Assembly (NCBI GenBank): GCA_035772735.1 | Contig: JASDFA010000019.1 | Span: 73,322,001 to 73,386,000, forward strand | Length of the DNA: 64,000 bases | Source: Datura wrightii | Taxonomy: Eukaryota > Streptophyta > Magnoliopsida > Solanales > Solanaceae | Direction: 5' to 3' | In this document: positions 10,756 through 23,811 of the stretch, in pieces | Numbering within the stretch: position 1 is the first letter of the stretch | How the letters are laid out: each line of letters begins with the position of its first letter | Notes under the pieces: model-generated | Told to the model about the DNA's origin: nothing | The model's input: the letters and a program-made list of their open reading frames with translations, nothing else | The model's database searches: none | Made by a program: the position numbers and the translations under genes

Positions 10756-13203
10756 GTAATACCGTAAAAGTTCCTAAGACTAGAATTGAGATTTGAAGTG
10801 TGATCAGCAGGAAAAGTTGAAAAATTTTACTTCAATACAACTCAAACTATGAGTCGTAGGAAGACCCATGGTCCAGATCAAATAAGTTGTTTCCCAACCA
10901 CGAGTCCCCACTACGAGCCGTAGTATGTGGGTGTGACCCGTGGACAGAAGTTGTAGCAAGTCTTTGGAGTTATCATGTGAATAATTGTATGGGTAATAGT
11001 ACAACTTGTAGGATGGAGTTACGGGTCGTGGTACGGGTCGTGGAAATATTCATAGAGTTGGGGAAAAATGGACTCATTAGTCACTAGAGGAAATCATAGG
11101 TTGGTGGTACGACTTATGGTACGATTCATAATATGATGGTGTGAATCGTTGGTTTAGTCATGAGTTGATTAATTCCAAAGTGTAAGAAGTTCATTGGATG
11201 CAAATTAATGTAATAAGAAACCTCTAGCATGAAGTTGAGTTAAGAGCCTTCTTACCTATTGAGTTTTTCGTATTGGTTTGTATAAGGATCAACTTCAACT
11301 GATCATAGCTCCCATGTTACAAAATATTTTTGTGTGAATCATATCTAGTTGAATCCCTTTAAGTCTTCTTTCCAACGCATCATACCTTGCACCAATCGGA
11401 GTTTGGAGTAAAATTTCATGAGCGATTTAGTGAAGCTGCAACAAGCATTGTACGACTCTCAGTATGAGTCATACAATTAACCTACGACCCGTACTATTGG
11501 TCATAGTAACTGCCAGTTACAGGTTTTATTTCGATAGTTTTGGGAAATTTTGGTAAATCCTATGCTTATACATCGTTTTGGTCTTTTCTTAGGTTAGATT
11601 AAAGGGTTTAACATAGCCTAAATCCTTACTCTCTTCAAACATGCTTAGATTAGATTTTCTCTCAAGAAGGAGCTAGGGTTCATCACCTCCAACTTCTCAA
11701 TTCCTCTTGGATCTTCAAAAAAAGTCAAGGGATCATCAAACCAGGTATGTAAGTCTATGAATGAGAGTTCCTTTCAATCTCATGCTCAAAATTCCTCTCA
11801 ATTCCATGAATTCCAATCCTAGATTCAAGTTTCATAATCCTATGGGGTTTATTCCAATTCTTGTGAAATTCTCTATGATCTATCTATGAGTCAATTACCT
11901 TTATGTATCAAATCATGTTTTATGATCTATGGGTAGATTTTATAAAAAAAATTACTATTAATTTATAGTTTCAGCTTCTAATTAAATTATGCCAAATTAT
12001 GTAAGCTTCATGAAAAGTCAATTTATGGTTCCATTATGATATTGATCTTCTTAAGCCCTAAATTATTATTTATGACTTAGGATATGATTTTACTCAAATG
12101 CTCATCATGAATCTATGATTACTATGTATATACATGTTTTACAAGTATGCATGGACGTCATGATTGATCGATTTATGACGTTGGCCGATTCATGGCAAAC
12201 ATGTATTTAAATGAGAATCAATGATGTTAATATTTATTTGGCCATGAATATCATGAATGATGTTTATGATTTACATACGAGCCTAATGTGCATGTTTTTG
12301 GGAGTAGTGTCTAGCATCGAGTAGTCCGGCGTTCAAAGGACTACGCCGGTATCTCATAACTACGTGCCACCATAGGTTCATATTGATACATTACAATGTT
12401 AATGAATCCCCTCTTTCGTGACATCACATATTGCACGTCCATTGCTTGGCAAGCCTGGGACGACTCTGCCCACATGAGTAAGATAATTGGGGCATCATGT
12501 AAGGCACTACCATGATGGTGTCGGTTATGATGAGTCCTCCCACTTTTCCTCATGATTTACGCATGTTTATTATTATGCACTTTGGCTCAAGTCATGTTCA
12601 ATAAAGCTTTTCCCTTTTGATTATGATTATGGTTAATTTACGAATGTATTGACCTTGAACCTTATGTTTACATTATGGTATTTACATTACGATCATTTTG
12701 TCCTACTATTATGAACTTTTATGTATTTTAAATTATCCATTTTATTTACCTTGCATACTCGGTACATTCCAAGTACTGACCGCATACCCTATGTTGTATC
12801 ATTTCATGATATAGGCTCCGATATCTAGACTCAGTCCCACCGCTAGTCAGACTTCTGGAGTTAGCACTTCTCAGTCCCAGTTGGTGAGTCCTCATTTGTC
12901 GAGTGTCCTTTTCTTTTCAGTCATTTTATGTATTTTTAGTTTCAGGCTATAGTGAGTTAGTTGGGGTCTAGTCCCATCAACTCAACAGTATTAGAGGTTT
13001 TTCAAACATAGTTTGTATTCAGCTTCAGACTCCTGTAATGTATTCAAATGTTAGTTATGTTTTGACTTCCACTATGTTAATTATGTTGATCTTCTGTTTT
13101 TATTAAATGAGTTAGATTTTATGTTCATTCCACGGATTGACTTGGAGCCTCTCGGGGTTCCTTGTCCCGTGTCTCAATCCGGGCCTATGTTCTGGTCGTG
13201 ACA
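10756..13203 (+). repeat. S3: solo Tekay-type LTR, 2448 bp, target duplication AGGTT
   Basis: Starts TGTAATACCGTAAAAG and ends TCTGGTCGTGACA. AGGTT is present on both sides (10751-10755 and 13204-13208), an exact 5-bp target duplication. It resembles S4 and the LTRs of TEK-B and TEK-E, including clustered words such as ATGAGTCGTAGG (10850), ACGGGTCGTGG (about 11031 and 11042) and TACGACTCTCAGTATGAGTC (about 11450). No internal coding region, so it is the product of LTR-LTR recombination. Confidence 0.9.
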
Positions 13204-13214
13204 AGGTTGCAAAG

Positions 13215-14630
13215 TGATGAACGACGTATTTACGCATTTCTTAGCCATATTTTCCCCATATTTTACTATGTGTTGAGAATAAATTATGTGTTTTTCCATG
13301 TGTTTTATGATATATTTGTGAAAAATAGCTAACACACATGATTAGATGCTCTTAGGGATTAAAGTGATGGATTTGTTCTTAAATGTGGCTTAAAAGAGAA
13401 AGAATGGCAAAACGGGGTTGATGAGACAAATATATAAAAGTTGGAAGCGCACAGGCATAACTGTGCTATGGCTTGCACGCTACATAGGCCATTTCAGTGT
13501 TACCAGAGGCACGACACACGAACCTTCAAACACATGGAGGGGTGCAGCGCACTGCTTAGTCTAGACGTCCAGAAAAGTCAAATCCTAATTCTACTAGGAA
13601 ATGAAGCTAAAAAAGCCAATTCTAATCCAAGAAGGAACAGTGAAGGCTTAATCTACTATTATAAATACCCTCTCATAACATATTTTAGGGGAATTCATCC
13701 AACACCCCAAGTAATACATTGTCATATTGAGTATTCTTAGATTCAAGTATTGCACAATTCATACTTTGAGAATTTGTGTAATAGCTTAATTGACAATTGT
13801 TGTAATTTTATCAAGTTCTTGAAATTCAATATAGTCTTGGAGATTTGTTACTCTATTACTAATTCTTGTAAGTACTTCATTATGATTTCTTCTACACCTT
13901 CTATTTGTTTTCTCATAAACATGAGCAACTAATCTCTTAGGCTAGGGTTGTGGGAACCATGATGGAATAACGAACGGAGGAATAATAAAATAGTGATTCT
14001 TGAATGGTGAATTGGGTGGATTGTTATTCTCTTTATTTTAGTTAAAGTTTTATCGATTGCAAATGTTGAACTATGCCCGTATCTTCAACTTGCTCGACTA
14101 AGAAGGTTGAAGTTAGGAAAAGATATTAAAATGACAATTTGAGTTTAATAACTCTCTCATCTAATTAACTTGAACTTTAACCGAGGATAGTTCAAGTCAA
14201 GACTTAATGAAAAGCTACAATATATACACTTTTGAGACCAAGATGAGAGAGGTGAAAAGAATCTATTGTCTATTTTCGAACACAACGCATACACTTTGAA
14301 ACCGAGAGAAGATAAGTGTAGTTTTTAAGTCGAGAAAAAATTAAATATACTAAACGTAAGTCTTACACAAAATTCACCAGGATAAATCACTAGTAAAATC
14401 CTACTAAGTAATGAAATCATGGGGAACACTGTCCTAGCTTAGCTTCATCAATTTGATACAAACTCAATTATTTTTAGAATTATTTTCTTTCTTTATTTGC
14501 AAACCCCCTCCCTTCCAAAATATTGATTACAAGTTAGCTTATTTTCATCATTAACATATTATTTCTGTCTATTCCCTGTGGGATCGACCCAACCTTTGTT
14601 GCATTACTATATTTGATAGTGGCGGCTTAA
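13215..14630 (+). repeat. LARD-A 5' LTR, first segment
   Basis: Begins TGATGAACGACG and matches the 3' LTR from 37275. It stops about 40 bp before its end, where TEK-B is inserted; the remainder is 34729-34763. The last bases CTTAA (14626-14630) are the left target copy of TEK-B. Confidence 0.88.
13656..13668 (+). promoter_or_regulatory. TATA box of LARD-A 5' LTR
   Basis: CTATTATAAATAC, identical in the 3' LTR at 39975-39987, despite about 14% divergence overall. It is preceded by a GCCAAT word about 40 bp upstream. Confidence 0.6.
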
Positions 14631-16948
14631 TGTATGATCGAACATAGGCTTGCATCGAGACACGGGACAAGGAGCACCGAGAGACTCCAAGTCGACCCAT
14701 GGCATGAACATATATCTAACTCAATGAAACAAAATGGAAGACTTAACATAATAACATAGAGGAAGTCTAAGCATATTATACAATCCGAAAATACAACATG
14801 AGTCTGAAGCTGAATACCATCCATTGTCTGAAAAGCCTCTAATTCTGATGAGTTGATGGGACAAGCCCCAACTAACTCTCTAAGTTTGAAACTAAAAATA
14901 CGAAAACATAACTGGATAAAAGAAGGGCCCTCGACAGATGAGGACTCACCAACAGAGGCTGATGTTAACTCCAGAAGCTAGCTAGCGGCGGGGCTGAGTC
15001 TGAAGATTAAAGTCGGTATCATAAAACGTTACATCATAAAGTATGCGGTAAGTACGTGGAATATACCGAGTATGCAAGGTAAGTAAAACCTCTTAATTAA
15101 GTAAAATCATTTAAAACATGCATAATATAAAACATAATCAAGATAAGAATCTGAGAGTAAGGCTTGCATGCTATTTTCTGAAATCATGATCTGAACATAA
15201 CATAACATCATAATTGAATCGAATAAACTAAAGCTGAAATTTGATAATCATAAGTAAAATTGAACATTGGGCCAAACTAATTTTAGAACATATACAGATA
15301 TCATAAGTGATAAACATGCATAACTGAAATCATGAGGAACAATGGGAGACTCTTCATAAAACCGACATACCACAATAGAGCTTACATGGTCCCAACTATC
15401 ACAGTCAAGTGGGTAGAGCCGTCCAAAGCCTTACCAGGGCTAAGGATGATACCATGATATCAATATTAGGATCAAGGCCCAATCGGGGCAGTGGATAGCT
15501 CACAAGAGAGGTCCCAAAGTATATATATGAAATGTATAAACCTATATTGGTGCGTACTTTTGAGGCATATGGTTGATCAACCCTTAGCCTACTCGGTGCT
15601 AGACACTACTCCCCAAAACATGCATATACTCTCCACCATTTTTCAATGAAGCTTACCATCATCTATTGATGAAGCTTAATAATCAAATACATATCAAATC
15701 TGAAATCATCTATGAGGAGCTCTTGCTCAAACCATACCACAAAATGGACATAAATGGGAGTCTTAACTCTAAAATCATATGGTAAGCTTAATTCGGGAAA
15801 TTATAAATCATACTTGAACATATGGGCATTGCCCAATACTTTAACATGCTTGAAAATACTTAATTCACTTGAAACATGATCGTAAACATGGGTAACCTGA
15901 AAAAATGCTTTTCATCGATAATATCTCATCATACTTGAACATTCATCATAAATCTCAACTTTCATGAACTTCTCATAATTGGGCATTTTAATTTATAAAG
16001 CTTGAAACATGATTTTAATTAAAAACAATGTAAACTTTCCCATGAATCATAATTCAATAGTATAAACATATTTAGATCATACCCATGTACAAAATTAGGA
16101 ATTTCATACGTTTGGTTAAAATCCCATAGGATCAACATATGAATTTTCATGATTTAGAGAGAGATTAGGTATGGGTGTGAATGAATTTACCCATTCATAA
16201 CCCTACATACCTGATAGGATCTGATTCTACCACTTTTCTGATTGCGCAATGAAGAATTGAAGAAAACTCTAAGAAAGCCTAAACTTGCTCACCTTCTAAA
16301 CCCTTTAATTTGCATGCATGGATGTGAATGAGTCTAGAATGAGCTTACCCCTCATAAAATTTCCTATTTCAAGCTTAAAACGACGTAGTTTAGGACCCTA
16401 GGTCTTAGGAATAACGGAAATACCCTTAATGAAAATGCTGAAAAAACTAAATTTCTAGTGACAACGGACATCAGTACGATCCGTCGTGATCTCCAACGGT
16501 TCGTTGTTACCTTCCATTGCTATACCCTGAATTCAGGTCTCTAATCTCCTACAATGACTGGATAGGATGAGTCGTTCCAACCACCAATGACTCATGGTTA
16601 CCAATCGTCGCCACCACTGTCACTAACCTGGAAGTCCTCCCAACAGTCACATGCCACGACCCGTTATTACCAACAATGAGTCGTCTTAAGACCCATCACT
16701 TCCTCCTTGATCGAGACTAGCCTCACCACGACTCCAATCCAAAGACTCATTATAACCACCAATGGGTCATTCCGAGACCCTTTATTTCCCAATCCAATTC
16801 TGCAACCTTTCACCACAGCCACTTCTAATGGCTCGTCCTTTCTTCTAACGACTCGTACCACGGATCGTTTGAGGGGAAATCCTAGATTTTTCTGCTGATC
16901 TTCCTTTCCACCTCCCCATCTAGTCTTAGGCACTTCCGAGGTATTACA
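14631..16948 (-). repeat. TEK-B 3' LTR (2318 bp)
   Basis: On the minus strand starts TGTAATACCTCGGAAGTG at 16948 and ends near TGATCATACA at 14631. About 10% different from the 5' LTR over the first 400 aligned bases by my count. The U3 (about 16450-16880) carries many GACTCGT/ACGAGTC-type words. Confidence 0.87.
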
Positions 16949-16961
16949 ATATCTCCCCCTT
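16949..16961 (-). other. Polypurine tract of TEK-B
   Basis: The minus strand reads AAGGGGGAGATAT immediately before the 3' LTR. It primes second-strand synthesis. From here to the end of the chromodomain (16962-17192) the sequence is a non-coding tail with an ATTCAATGACGAATG word. Confidence 0.8.
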
Positions 16962-17192
16962 GGGAACATTCGTCATTGAATGTGGGAAAACATATAGAAT
17001 ATAGAGAAATGCAATCATCATACTCAAATTACTGATTATACAAGTTGAAAACTGATGGAATGACTAACTCCGTCTTAAACTACAAGGATGAACTGAATTC
17101 ATGAATCATACATACATCCATATACATGAAAGAAACTAGGTACATGAACTGAACATGAAACTGAATAGAGTTTTAGGGAAAAAACTGATACA

Positions 17193-18480
17193 TCAAGCTG
17201 GAACTGAGCCGATAGGGAATAAATATGGGTATCTAGCCATTATGTCTGCTTCGGCTTCCCACCTAGCTCCCTAAACATGCTGGTTCCTCCATAAAACTTT
17301 AACTGAAGCTACTTCTTTGTTTCTTAGCCTTCCAACCTGCCGATTCAGTATTTCCACCAGAACCTCCTCATAACTAAGGCTATCCTTCAAACCGATACTA
17401 TCCACTGGGATAACAAGAGTTGGATCACCCAAACACTTATTTAAGAGCAATAAATGAAAAACAGGATGCACGGAAGCTAATTCTTAAGGGAACTCCAATT
17501 CATTTGCCACCTTGCCAACACACTTCACAATCCGTTAGGGGCCAACATAATGAGGGTTGAATTTTCCTTTCTTTTCAAACCTCATCACTCCCTTCATGGG
17601 AGACACCTTTAGAAACACCCAATCATCAACTTCGAACTCTAGTTCTCTCTTTCTCACATCGGCATAGGACTTTTGGCAACTTTTAGTTGTTTTCAACCTG
17701 TCCCGTATGAGCTGAACTTTCTCCATGGCCTCATGGACTAAATCTGGCCCTATCATCACAGCTTCACCAACCTCAAACCAACCAATAGGCGATCTATATC
17801 TCCGCCCATAGAGAGCCTCAAACGGAGCCATCTGAATACTGGAATGGTAGCGGTTGTTGTATGCAAACTCAATAAGAGGCAAATGGTCGTCCCAACTACC
17901 CTTGAAGTCGATCACACATGCTCTAAACATGTCCTTGAGAGTCTGAATTGTCCGCTCTGCTTGACCATCCGTTTACGGGTGAAATGTTGTACTAATATTA
18001 ACCTGAGTACCTAGTCCTTTTTGAAATGACCTCCAAAACTGAAAGGTAAACTGAGTACCTCTGTTTGATATGATTGACAAGGGCACTCCATGCAACCGAA
18101 CTAGCTCTCAGATGTATACTTTGGCTTAATCTTTCGTTGTATCAGTGGTTTTGACTGGTAGAAAATGAGCAGCTTTGTTCAACCTGTCCACCACCACCCA
18201 AATGGAGTCATATTGCCGAAGAGTGCAAGGCAACCCTATGATGAAGTCCATATTGATTTCTTCCCACTTCCAAGTAGGAATACTGATATTCTGAAGCACA
18301 CCTCCCAGTCTCTGATGCTCAACCTTCACTTTTTGATAGTTTGGGCACTTAGCTACGAATTCTGCGATGTCTTTCTTCATGCCATTCCACTAATAGACTT
18401 CCCATAAGTCACGGTACATGTTGGTGTCACCTGAATGTATTGAATACCTAGAACCGTGAGCCTCATGCAACATCTAATTT
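17193..18480 (-). pseudogene. TEK-B integrase and C-terminal chromodomain
   Basis: Minus-strand pieces in order: a broken zinc-binding segment (FVAKCPNYQKVKVEHQ, where the second Cys of the HHCC pair is Tyr), NMDFIIGL with the first catalytic Asp, the DRLNKAAHFLPV segment, LIEFAYNN with the catalytic Glu, the GPY-type module ending KGKFNPHYVGP, then the chromodomain (DSLSYEEVLVEILNRQVGRL, VKVLWRNQHV, then a stop and GARWEAEADI). The frame ends with TGA at 17193-17195. Integrase inserts cDNA; the chromodomain is thought to steer insertion to heterochromatin. Frameshifts and stops separate the pieces, so it is not functional. Confidence 0.85.
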
Positions 18481-18489
18481 CTCAAATCA

Positions 18490-19405
18490 TCAACATTCGG
18501 GACACACAAGCGACCTCGATATCAAAGCTAAACAAGCGACCCCTTTGGAGAAGACCTCTACCTTCTGGTTCTGAACGGCTTCCTTTATCTTTACCAAAAT
18601 GGGGTCCTCGTCTTGTCTAGATTTTACATCAGTCACCAAGGACGATTCTGATCCTTTCTGAATAATAACACAGCCATCAGTCGAGTTAACCAAACGAACT
18701 CCCAGCCTTGCAAGTCGATGTACATCCTTCAGCAGCTCCTTTCTCCCTTCATCCACATGGGACACACTCTCCATAGAGCGTCTACTAAGTAAGTCTTCTA
18801 CTACATTAGCCTTGCCTAGATGGTAAAGGAAACTCATGTCATAATCCTTAAGTAGCTCTAACCAGCTTCTTAATCGTATGTTTAGATCCTTCTGGGTAAA
18901 CACATATTGTAGACTCTTATGGTCCGTAAACACATCTACATAGACCCCATTACAAATAGTGTCTCCATATCTTCAAGGCGAATACCACCACTGCCAATTC
19001 AAGATCATGGGTCGGGTAATTCTTCTTAAGAACTTTCAACTATCTGGAAGCATATGCTATAACCTTGTTGTGCTACATCAATACGCAACCAAGGACGATT
19101 CTTGAAGCATCACAATACACCAAAAACCCATCAGTACCCTTAGGTAGAGTTAACACCAGTGCTGAGGTAAGTCGAGTCTTCAACTCCTGAAAGTTCCTCT
19201 CACAAACATTCGACCATTGGAATTTCCATTTCTTTTGGGTCAATTTGGTCAACGGCGCTGCAATAGATGAAAAACCCTAAAAAAATCTTCGATAGTAGCC
19301 AGCTAACCCCAAAAAGCTCCTAATATATGAAGGATTCACCGGTCTAGGCTAGTTATTCACCGCTTCTATTTTCTGAGAATCCACCTTTATGCCATCACTT
19401 GATAC
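18490..19405 (-). pseudogene. TEK-B reverse transcriptase tail and RNase H (left of TEK-C)
   Basis: Continues the reverse transcriptase frame cut by TEK-C: RSFLGLAGYYRRF connection segment, then RNase H with YCDAS (catalytic Asp), THDLELAVVVFALK (catalytic Glu) and FTDHKSLQYVFTQ (catalytic Asp), followed by a linker open from 18933 to 18490. Frameshift near 18935 and several stops. RNase H would remove RNA from the RNA-DNA hybrid. Confidence 0.8.
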
Positions 19406-20387
19406 CACATTGTCACACCACGCCTTGGGGGGTATGACTGGCACCTGGTGCCCTACTAGGACCTGAACTGCTGGACTGCTAAGCCTGGGCACATCTGGTG
19501 CCTGGATGGCTCTAACTCACATTTCTGGAAACAAAGGGCTATATAACGGCTGTAAACACAGCCCCCGGCCCATTGGCCTATAGCCTCCTGTACCTGTACT
19601 AACAGCTGACCAGAAACATATCAATATAGGGAAACCTATGCAGGTCGACAAGGCCACCATGCTGTCTAGTTATCTATAACTTAACCATGAAATACTGGAT
19701 AGCTACGTGACCGGCAAGGTCACCACTATTGTCGAACTATGGCCCCACACGGCCAACATAAAGGAAACACAAGTACTAACAGCTATACAACTGCACGGCC
19801 TCACACGACCGGCTCAACTGACCACAGGGAAACATATACAGACTGCAAGCCTCTAGGAATAATAATAGAAATGATCGGGACAGGGCCCCGACCTACCCGT
19901 ACTATACAACAAAAGAAAATGAAATACACCTCTGGAATTCAGTCTCCGGATGACAGGAGCTGAATACTCGATCGCTGACAGGAATCATGTTGTATCACCT
20001 GCTCGTCTATGAGTACCTGCAAGGCAAGTAATGCAGCGCCCCACCGGGCGTCAATACCGCTGGTACTGAGTATGTAAAGCAATAACTGAAAGAAATATCT
20101 GAGAATAATAATATAACTGATGAAACTGAAGTAGGAAGGAATAGATTAACTGTCTGATAATGTAAGTCATACCTTCTCTTAATTATACTGGAAGGAGTAG
20201 GAGTTATATCTGGAGGCGTATCATTCTACTGCCGATCTACTCATGTCTAACGTAACATGGCATAACATATCATAACATAACATAGCACGCACAAACCTTA
20301 CCCGGCCCCCATAAGCCGGGAGGTACAACTAGCACATAATCTATACCCCTACCCCGGTCATCCCATCTCCTATAAACCCTGTAAGCA

Positions 20388-20670
20388 TCCTACCGGTCCC
20401 CTGGGTATGCACTTGGGCTCACTGACCCCCTGACCATAACTGCATCTGAGTCAGGAGGACTCCTGAATCAACACTCGGGTGTATCCGCTCGACAGGGGTG
20501 TGTAAGGGCCGATCAAGGCACAAATATGGGGAATAACTGGCATCCCATCTTCGTCCCCTATGGGACGGCATTCCACTCCGTAGAGCAACGTATCCTCATC
20601 CTCTGGCGGACGAGTCGATACAGCTATCAACCCTGGGGCGGTCATGGATGCTAGGTAGTCCAACCCCAAA
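20388..20670 (-). other. Conserved LTR block with short reading frame (TEK-C left copy)
   Basis: Most strongly conserved part of the LTR among TEK-C, TEK-F and TEK-G. The minus-strand frame 20687-20451 (78 residues) includes LDYLASMTAPGLIAVSTRPP and GPYTPLSSGYTRVL. It lies roughly 1.06-1.34 kb downstream of the TATA box, inside the transcribed LTR part. Whether it is translated or structured is unknown. No known domain recognised. Confidence 0.45.
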
Positions 20671-21750
20671 CAAAACAACCGTCTCAACTAGTAATACTAT
20701 CTGCATGTCCCACATACTGAAGCTAATAGTGGTAAAGTATTTGTATATACTATATGCTGAGCTAGTGATAGTAATATGTACGTACTTAATACATGCTGAA
20801 GCTGGTAATAGTATATATGTATAAATATAGTCTTCTGCCCGACTGTACTAGGGCTAACGCTGAACAAGATATAGTCTTTCTGCTGAAGCTATGCTGTATA
20901 CTGAGTTTCTAAAGTAACATGATTTACTATTCCTAACATGCTTTCTAACTTCATTTTAACTTATTATTCTATTTCTGAGATGTCTTACAGATATTATATC
21001 GCTCTACTGGGTTTCAACTAAATACCCTAACATTTCGTATTACATCGCCAACTGAGCATGCTGTGCAGTTCCTAATACTTATATTAGAATCTATATCGTG
21101 CTAGCAAGTCTCGCGCTGATCATATCATGATGTTTCTAATATCGTACCAACATTCATAATAAACATCATACATGACTTCTGAATATTCTACTGGCCTTTA
21201 AATTACTGTACTGTAACGAGATTACTAACTTGCCGAGGAAACTAGCTTTACATACCTTATCCTCGAACTATCCGTCTGTCGGACAAGGCTCGGCCGGTAC
21301 TTCAACTGTTTTCTCCCAACTGCATTTATAAATTGTCAATTAATACTAAATACAGCTTTATTTTCAAGAGCAACGTCACTTTCGATATTGTTTGTAGCCT
21401 AAACTTAGGCTTATCGAAAGACGGTCGAAAACTCACTATTTTTCAGAGGTCCAAAAGGGAGAAATATTCACTTCACAGCTAGGAACACATAGAACCTAGT
21501 TTAGAGCAATTCCACTTACCTTAGCTCGGTAGCTCGACGATTCGTCGGACGTATTTCGCGAAACTAAATCCGTAGGAATGCTCTCTACTGCTAAATACCT
21601 CGGTATCTGAGGTTAATTTGAGTTTGGACAACGTTTAGCAGCGTAATCAGACGAAAATTATATTACCTCTTCGTTCCTATCCCTTCTCCTGCGTTTTCCT
21701 CTCTGTTTCTGGAATGTTTATAAGTGTTTAATCATTTAAAACCGAAGTGG

Positions 21751-21762
21751 GGATTTATATAC
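21751..21762 (-). promoter_or_regulatory. TATA box of TEK-C 3' LTR
   Basis: Minus strand GTATATAAATCC. About 18 nt upstream in sense lies TGACACGTT, the ACGT-core word, followed upstream by inverted CGGAGG/CCTCCG words up to 21850. Confidence 0.65.
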
Positions 21763-21988
21763 TTGGGCCTGGACAAGGACAACGTGTCACGGAGCCAACA
21801 CGGAGGCTTCACCTCCGTGACATGCTGCCATCGCGGAGGGGCTCTGCCTCGGCTCCTTCCGTGATGGTTCGACAGGTTTCTCGTCCGATCTTTTCTCGGG
21901 CCTTTCTCTAGCACGTATGGCCTTCAAATATGCTTAACCAACGTGTGAATAGGTCATTTAGGTGCCAGAAATTCTACGGGGTATAACA

Positions 21989-22001
21989 TTCTCCCCCCCT
22001 T
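21989..22001 (-). other. Polypurine tract of TEK-C
   Basis: Minus strand AAGGGGGGGAGAA directly before the 3' LTR start. Bases 22002-22251 between it and the polyprotein stop are AT-rich and non-coding. Confidence 0.85.
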
Positions 22002-22251
22002 AAGAACATTCGTCCTCGAATGTACACTGCTATCTAGAGGACTACTTAACTTACTTTCTAGAAAAATTTCAGCAGAGTTTCCTCTGTAATATGGATTATA
22101 ACAAAAACCTGAAATGCAGAAAAGTCCAACACAGGTACTGCACGCAATATTTTAAGATCCACTGGATAACTGAGTATCAATCTTTCTCATTCACACACAT
22201 ACAATTATAAGGTACTGCATAAATAATAATACGGACATACCTGTCACCTGA

Positions 22252-22485
22252 CTAGGCCTGAAATAGGTGAGGGTATCTGGCTTTCATATCTTCTTCAGCT
22301 TCCCACGTCATTTCCTCACGGTTCCTGTTACGCCACAATACTTTGACAGATGCAACATCTTTAGTCCTCAACCTGAGAATCTTTCTGTCTAAGATAGCTA
22401 CGGGAACCTCTTCATATGCTAACTCTTCTGTAACCTGGACATCCTGAACTGGAACTACTGTAGAAGGGTCCCCTACGAACTTCCT
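22252..22485 (-). pseudogene. TEK-C chromodomain
   Basis: Minus strand: after a stop at 22486-22488 the frame reads RKFVGDPSTVVPVQDVQVTE, then ELAYEEVPVAILDRKILRL, ASVKVLWRNRN, EEMTWEAEEDMKARYPHLFQ, and ends with TAG at 22252-22254. Aromatic and acidic residues of a Tekay-type chromodomain are present (Tyr of LAYEE, Trp of VLWRN, Trp of MTWEAE). Role: binding of modified histone or heterochromatin factors to guide integration. Directly continuous with integrase except for the stop. Confidence 0.85.
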
Positions 22486-23811
22486 TCACATAGAGACATG
22501 GAATACTGGGTGAACAGATGCTAACTCCGGAGGCAAGTTCAATTCGTATGCAACTCGACCTATTCTTTGCCGAATCTGATATGGCCCAATGAATCTCGGG
22601 CTAAGTTTTCCTTTCTTGCCGAATCTCATCACCCCTTTCATCGGAGACACTTTCAGATATACCCAGTCATTTACCGCAAATTCTAGATTTCTGCGCCGCA
22701 TATCTTCATAAGACTTTTGGCGGCTCTGAGAAGTTAGTAAACGTTCTCGGATAAGCTTTATCTTTTCCTCTGACTGCCGAACAATGTCTGGGCCAATAAA
22801 TGTTGATTCCCCCAGTTCAAACCAGCCCACCGGTGATCTACATTTTCGCCCGTATAATGCCTCGAAAGGCGCCATCTGAATAGCTGAATGATAACTATTA
22901 TTATAAGCAAATTCAATCAACGAAAGATGCTCATCCCAATTACCCCCAAAATCTAGTACACACGCTCGCAACATATCTTCGAGCATTTGGATAGTTCGCT
23001 CAGCCTGCCCATCTATCTGAGGGTGGAATGCTGTGCTCAAATTGATCTGCGTTCCCAAACCCCTCTGGAACGACTGCCAGAATCTAGCTGTAAACTGTGC
23101 TCCTCTATCTGAAATGATGGACACCGGCACTCCATGTAATCTAACTATTTCTCTGATATATAATTCGACATAATCCTCAGCCGAGAAGGTAGCCTTTATT
23201 AGCAGGAAATGAGCTGATTTTGTCAGCCTGTGAACTATTACCCAAATGGAATCATTTCTACGTCTGGTACGGGGTAACCCTGTTACAAAATCCATGTTTA
23301 TCGTTTCCCATTTCCACGTAGGCACCGTTATATCTTGCGTCAAACCGCCCGGCTTCTGGTGCTCCACTTTCACCTGCTGACAGTTAGAACATCTAGATAC
23401 AAATTCAGCTATCTCAGCTTTCATACCTGGCCACCAGTAGATGTCTCTGATGTCATGGTACATTTTCGTCACCCCTGGATGGAGGGAATAGTGAGCGTAA
23501 TGTACCTCATGCATGATCCGCCCACGAAGCCCTGAAACATTCGGGACACAGAGGCGGCCCTTACAGCGTAACACATCATCCTCCGTCATTTGGAAATCTG
23601 ACTCCTTACCTTTCTGAATTCTATCTATGAGCTGGACTAAATCAGGGTCCTCGTACTATCGTTCTTTTACCTCTGTAACTAATGATGACACAATAGAATT
23701 CTGAATTACTGCTCTATTATTTTCTGTTTCCATTATTCGAACGGCTAAACCAGCTAACTGATGAATTTCTTGGGCTAACTTCCGCTTCTTAGGTCGTAAA
23801 TACGCCAACTC
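22486..23811 (-). pseudogene. TEK-C integrase
   Basis: Frame open from 23589 to 22486 (367 residues). HHCC zinc module at the start (HEVHYAHYSLHPG, then SRCSNCQQVK), catalytic core with Asp in NMDFVTGL, Asp in SIISDRGAQFTARFW and Glu in LSLIEFAYNNSYH, then a GPY module (VNDWVYLKVSPMKGVMRFGK) and PVFHVSM at the end. All catalytic residues are visible. Upstream, 23774-23590 is the linker to RNase H in the same phase, with a TAG near 23656; the TEK-F copy has CAG there, so it is a recent C-to-T change. A one-base loss near 23811 puts integrase in a different phase from reverse transcriptase. Confidence 0.9.

Larger units (their letters stand above)
19411..21988 (-). repeat. TEK-C 3' LTR
   Basis: On the minus strand begins TGTTATACCCCGTAG at 21988 and ends GGCGTGGTGTGACA at 19411. 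Contains a promoter region (about 21740-21870), a conserved block at 20388-20670 and a CATAACA-rich tract at 20252-20287. Confidence 0.94.

Noticed and set aside
13441..13740. 99-codon frame in the LARD-A LTR
   Set aside because: Spans the promoter and TATA box; the 3' LTR copy is interrupted and diverged without frame conservation.
19739..19963. 74-codon plus-strand frame, also at 27577-27801
   Set aside because: Antisense in the TEK-C LTRs, present twice only through LTR duplication; absent from TEK-F and TEK-G.
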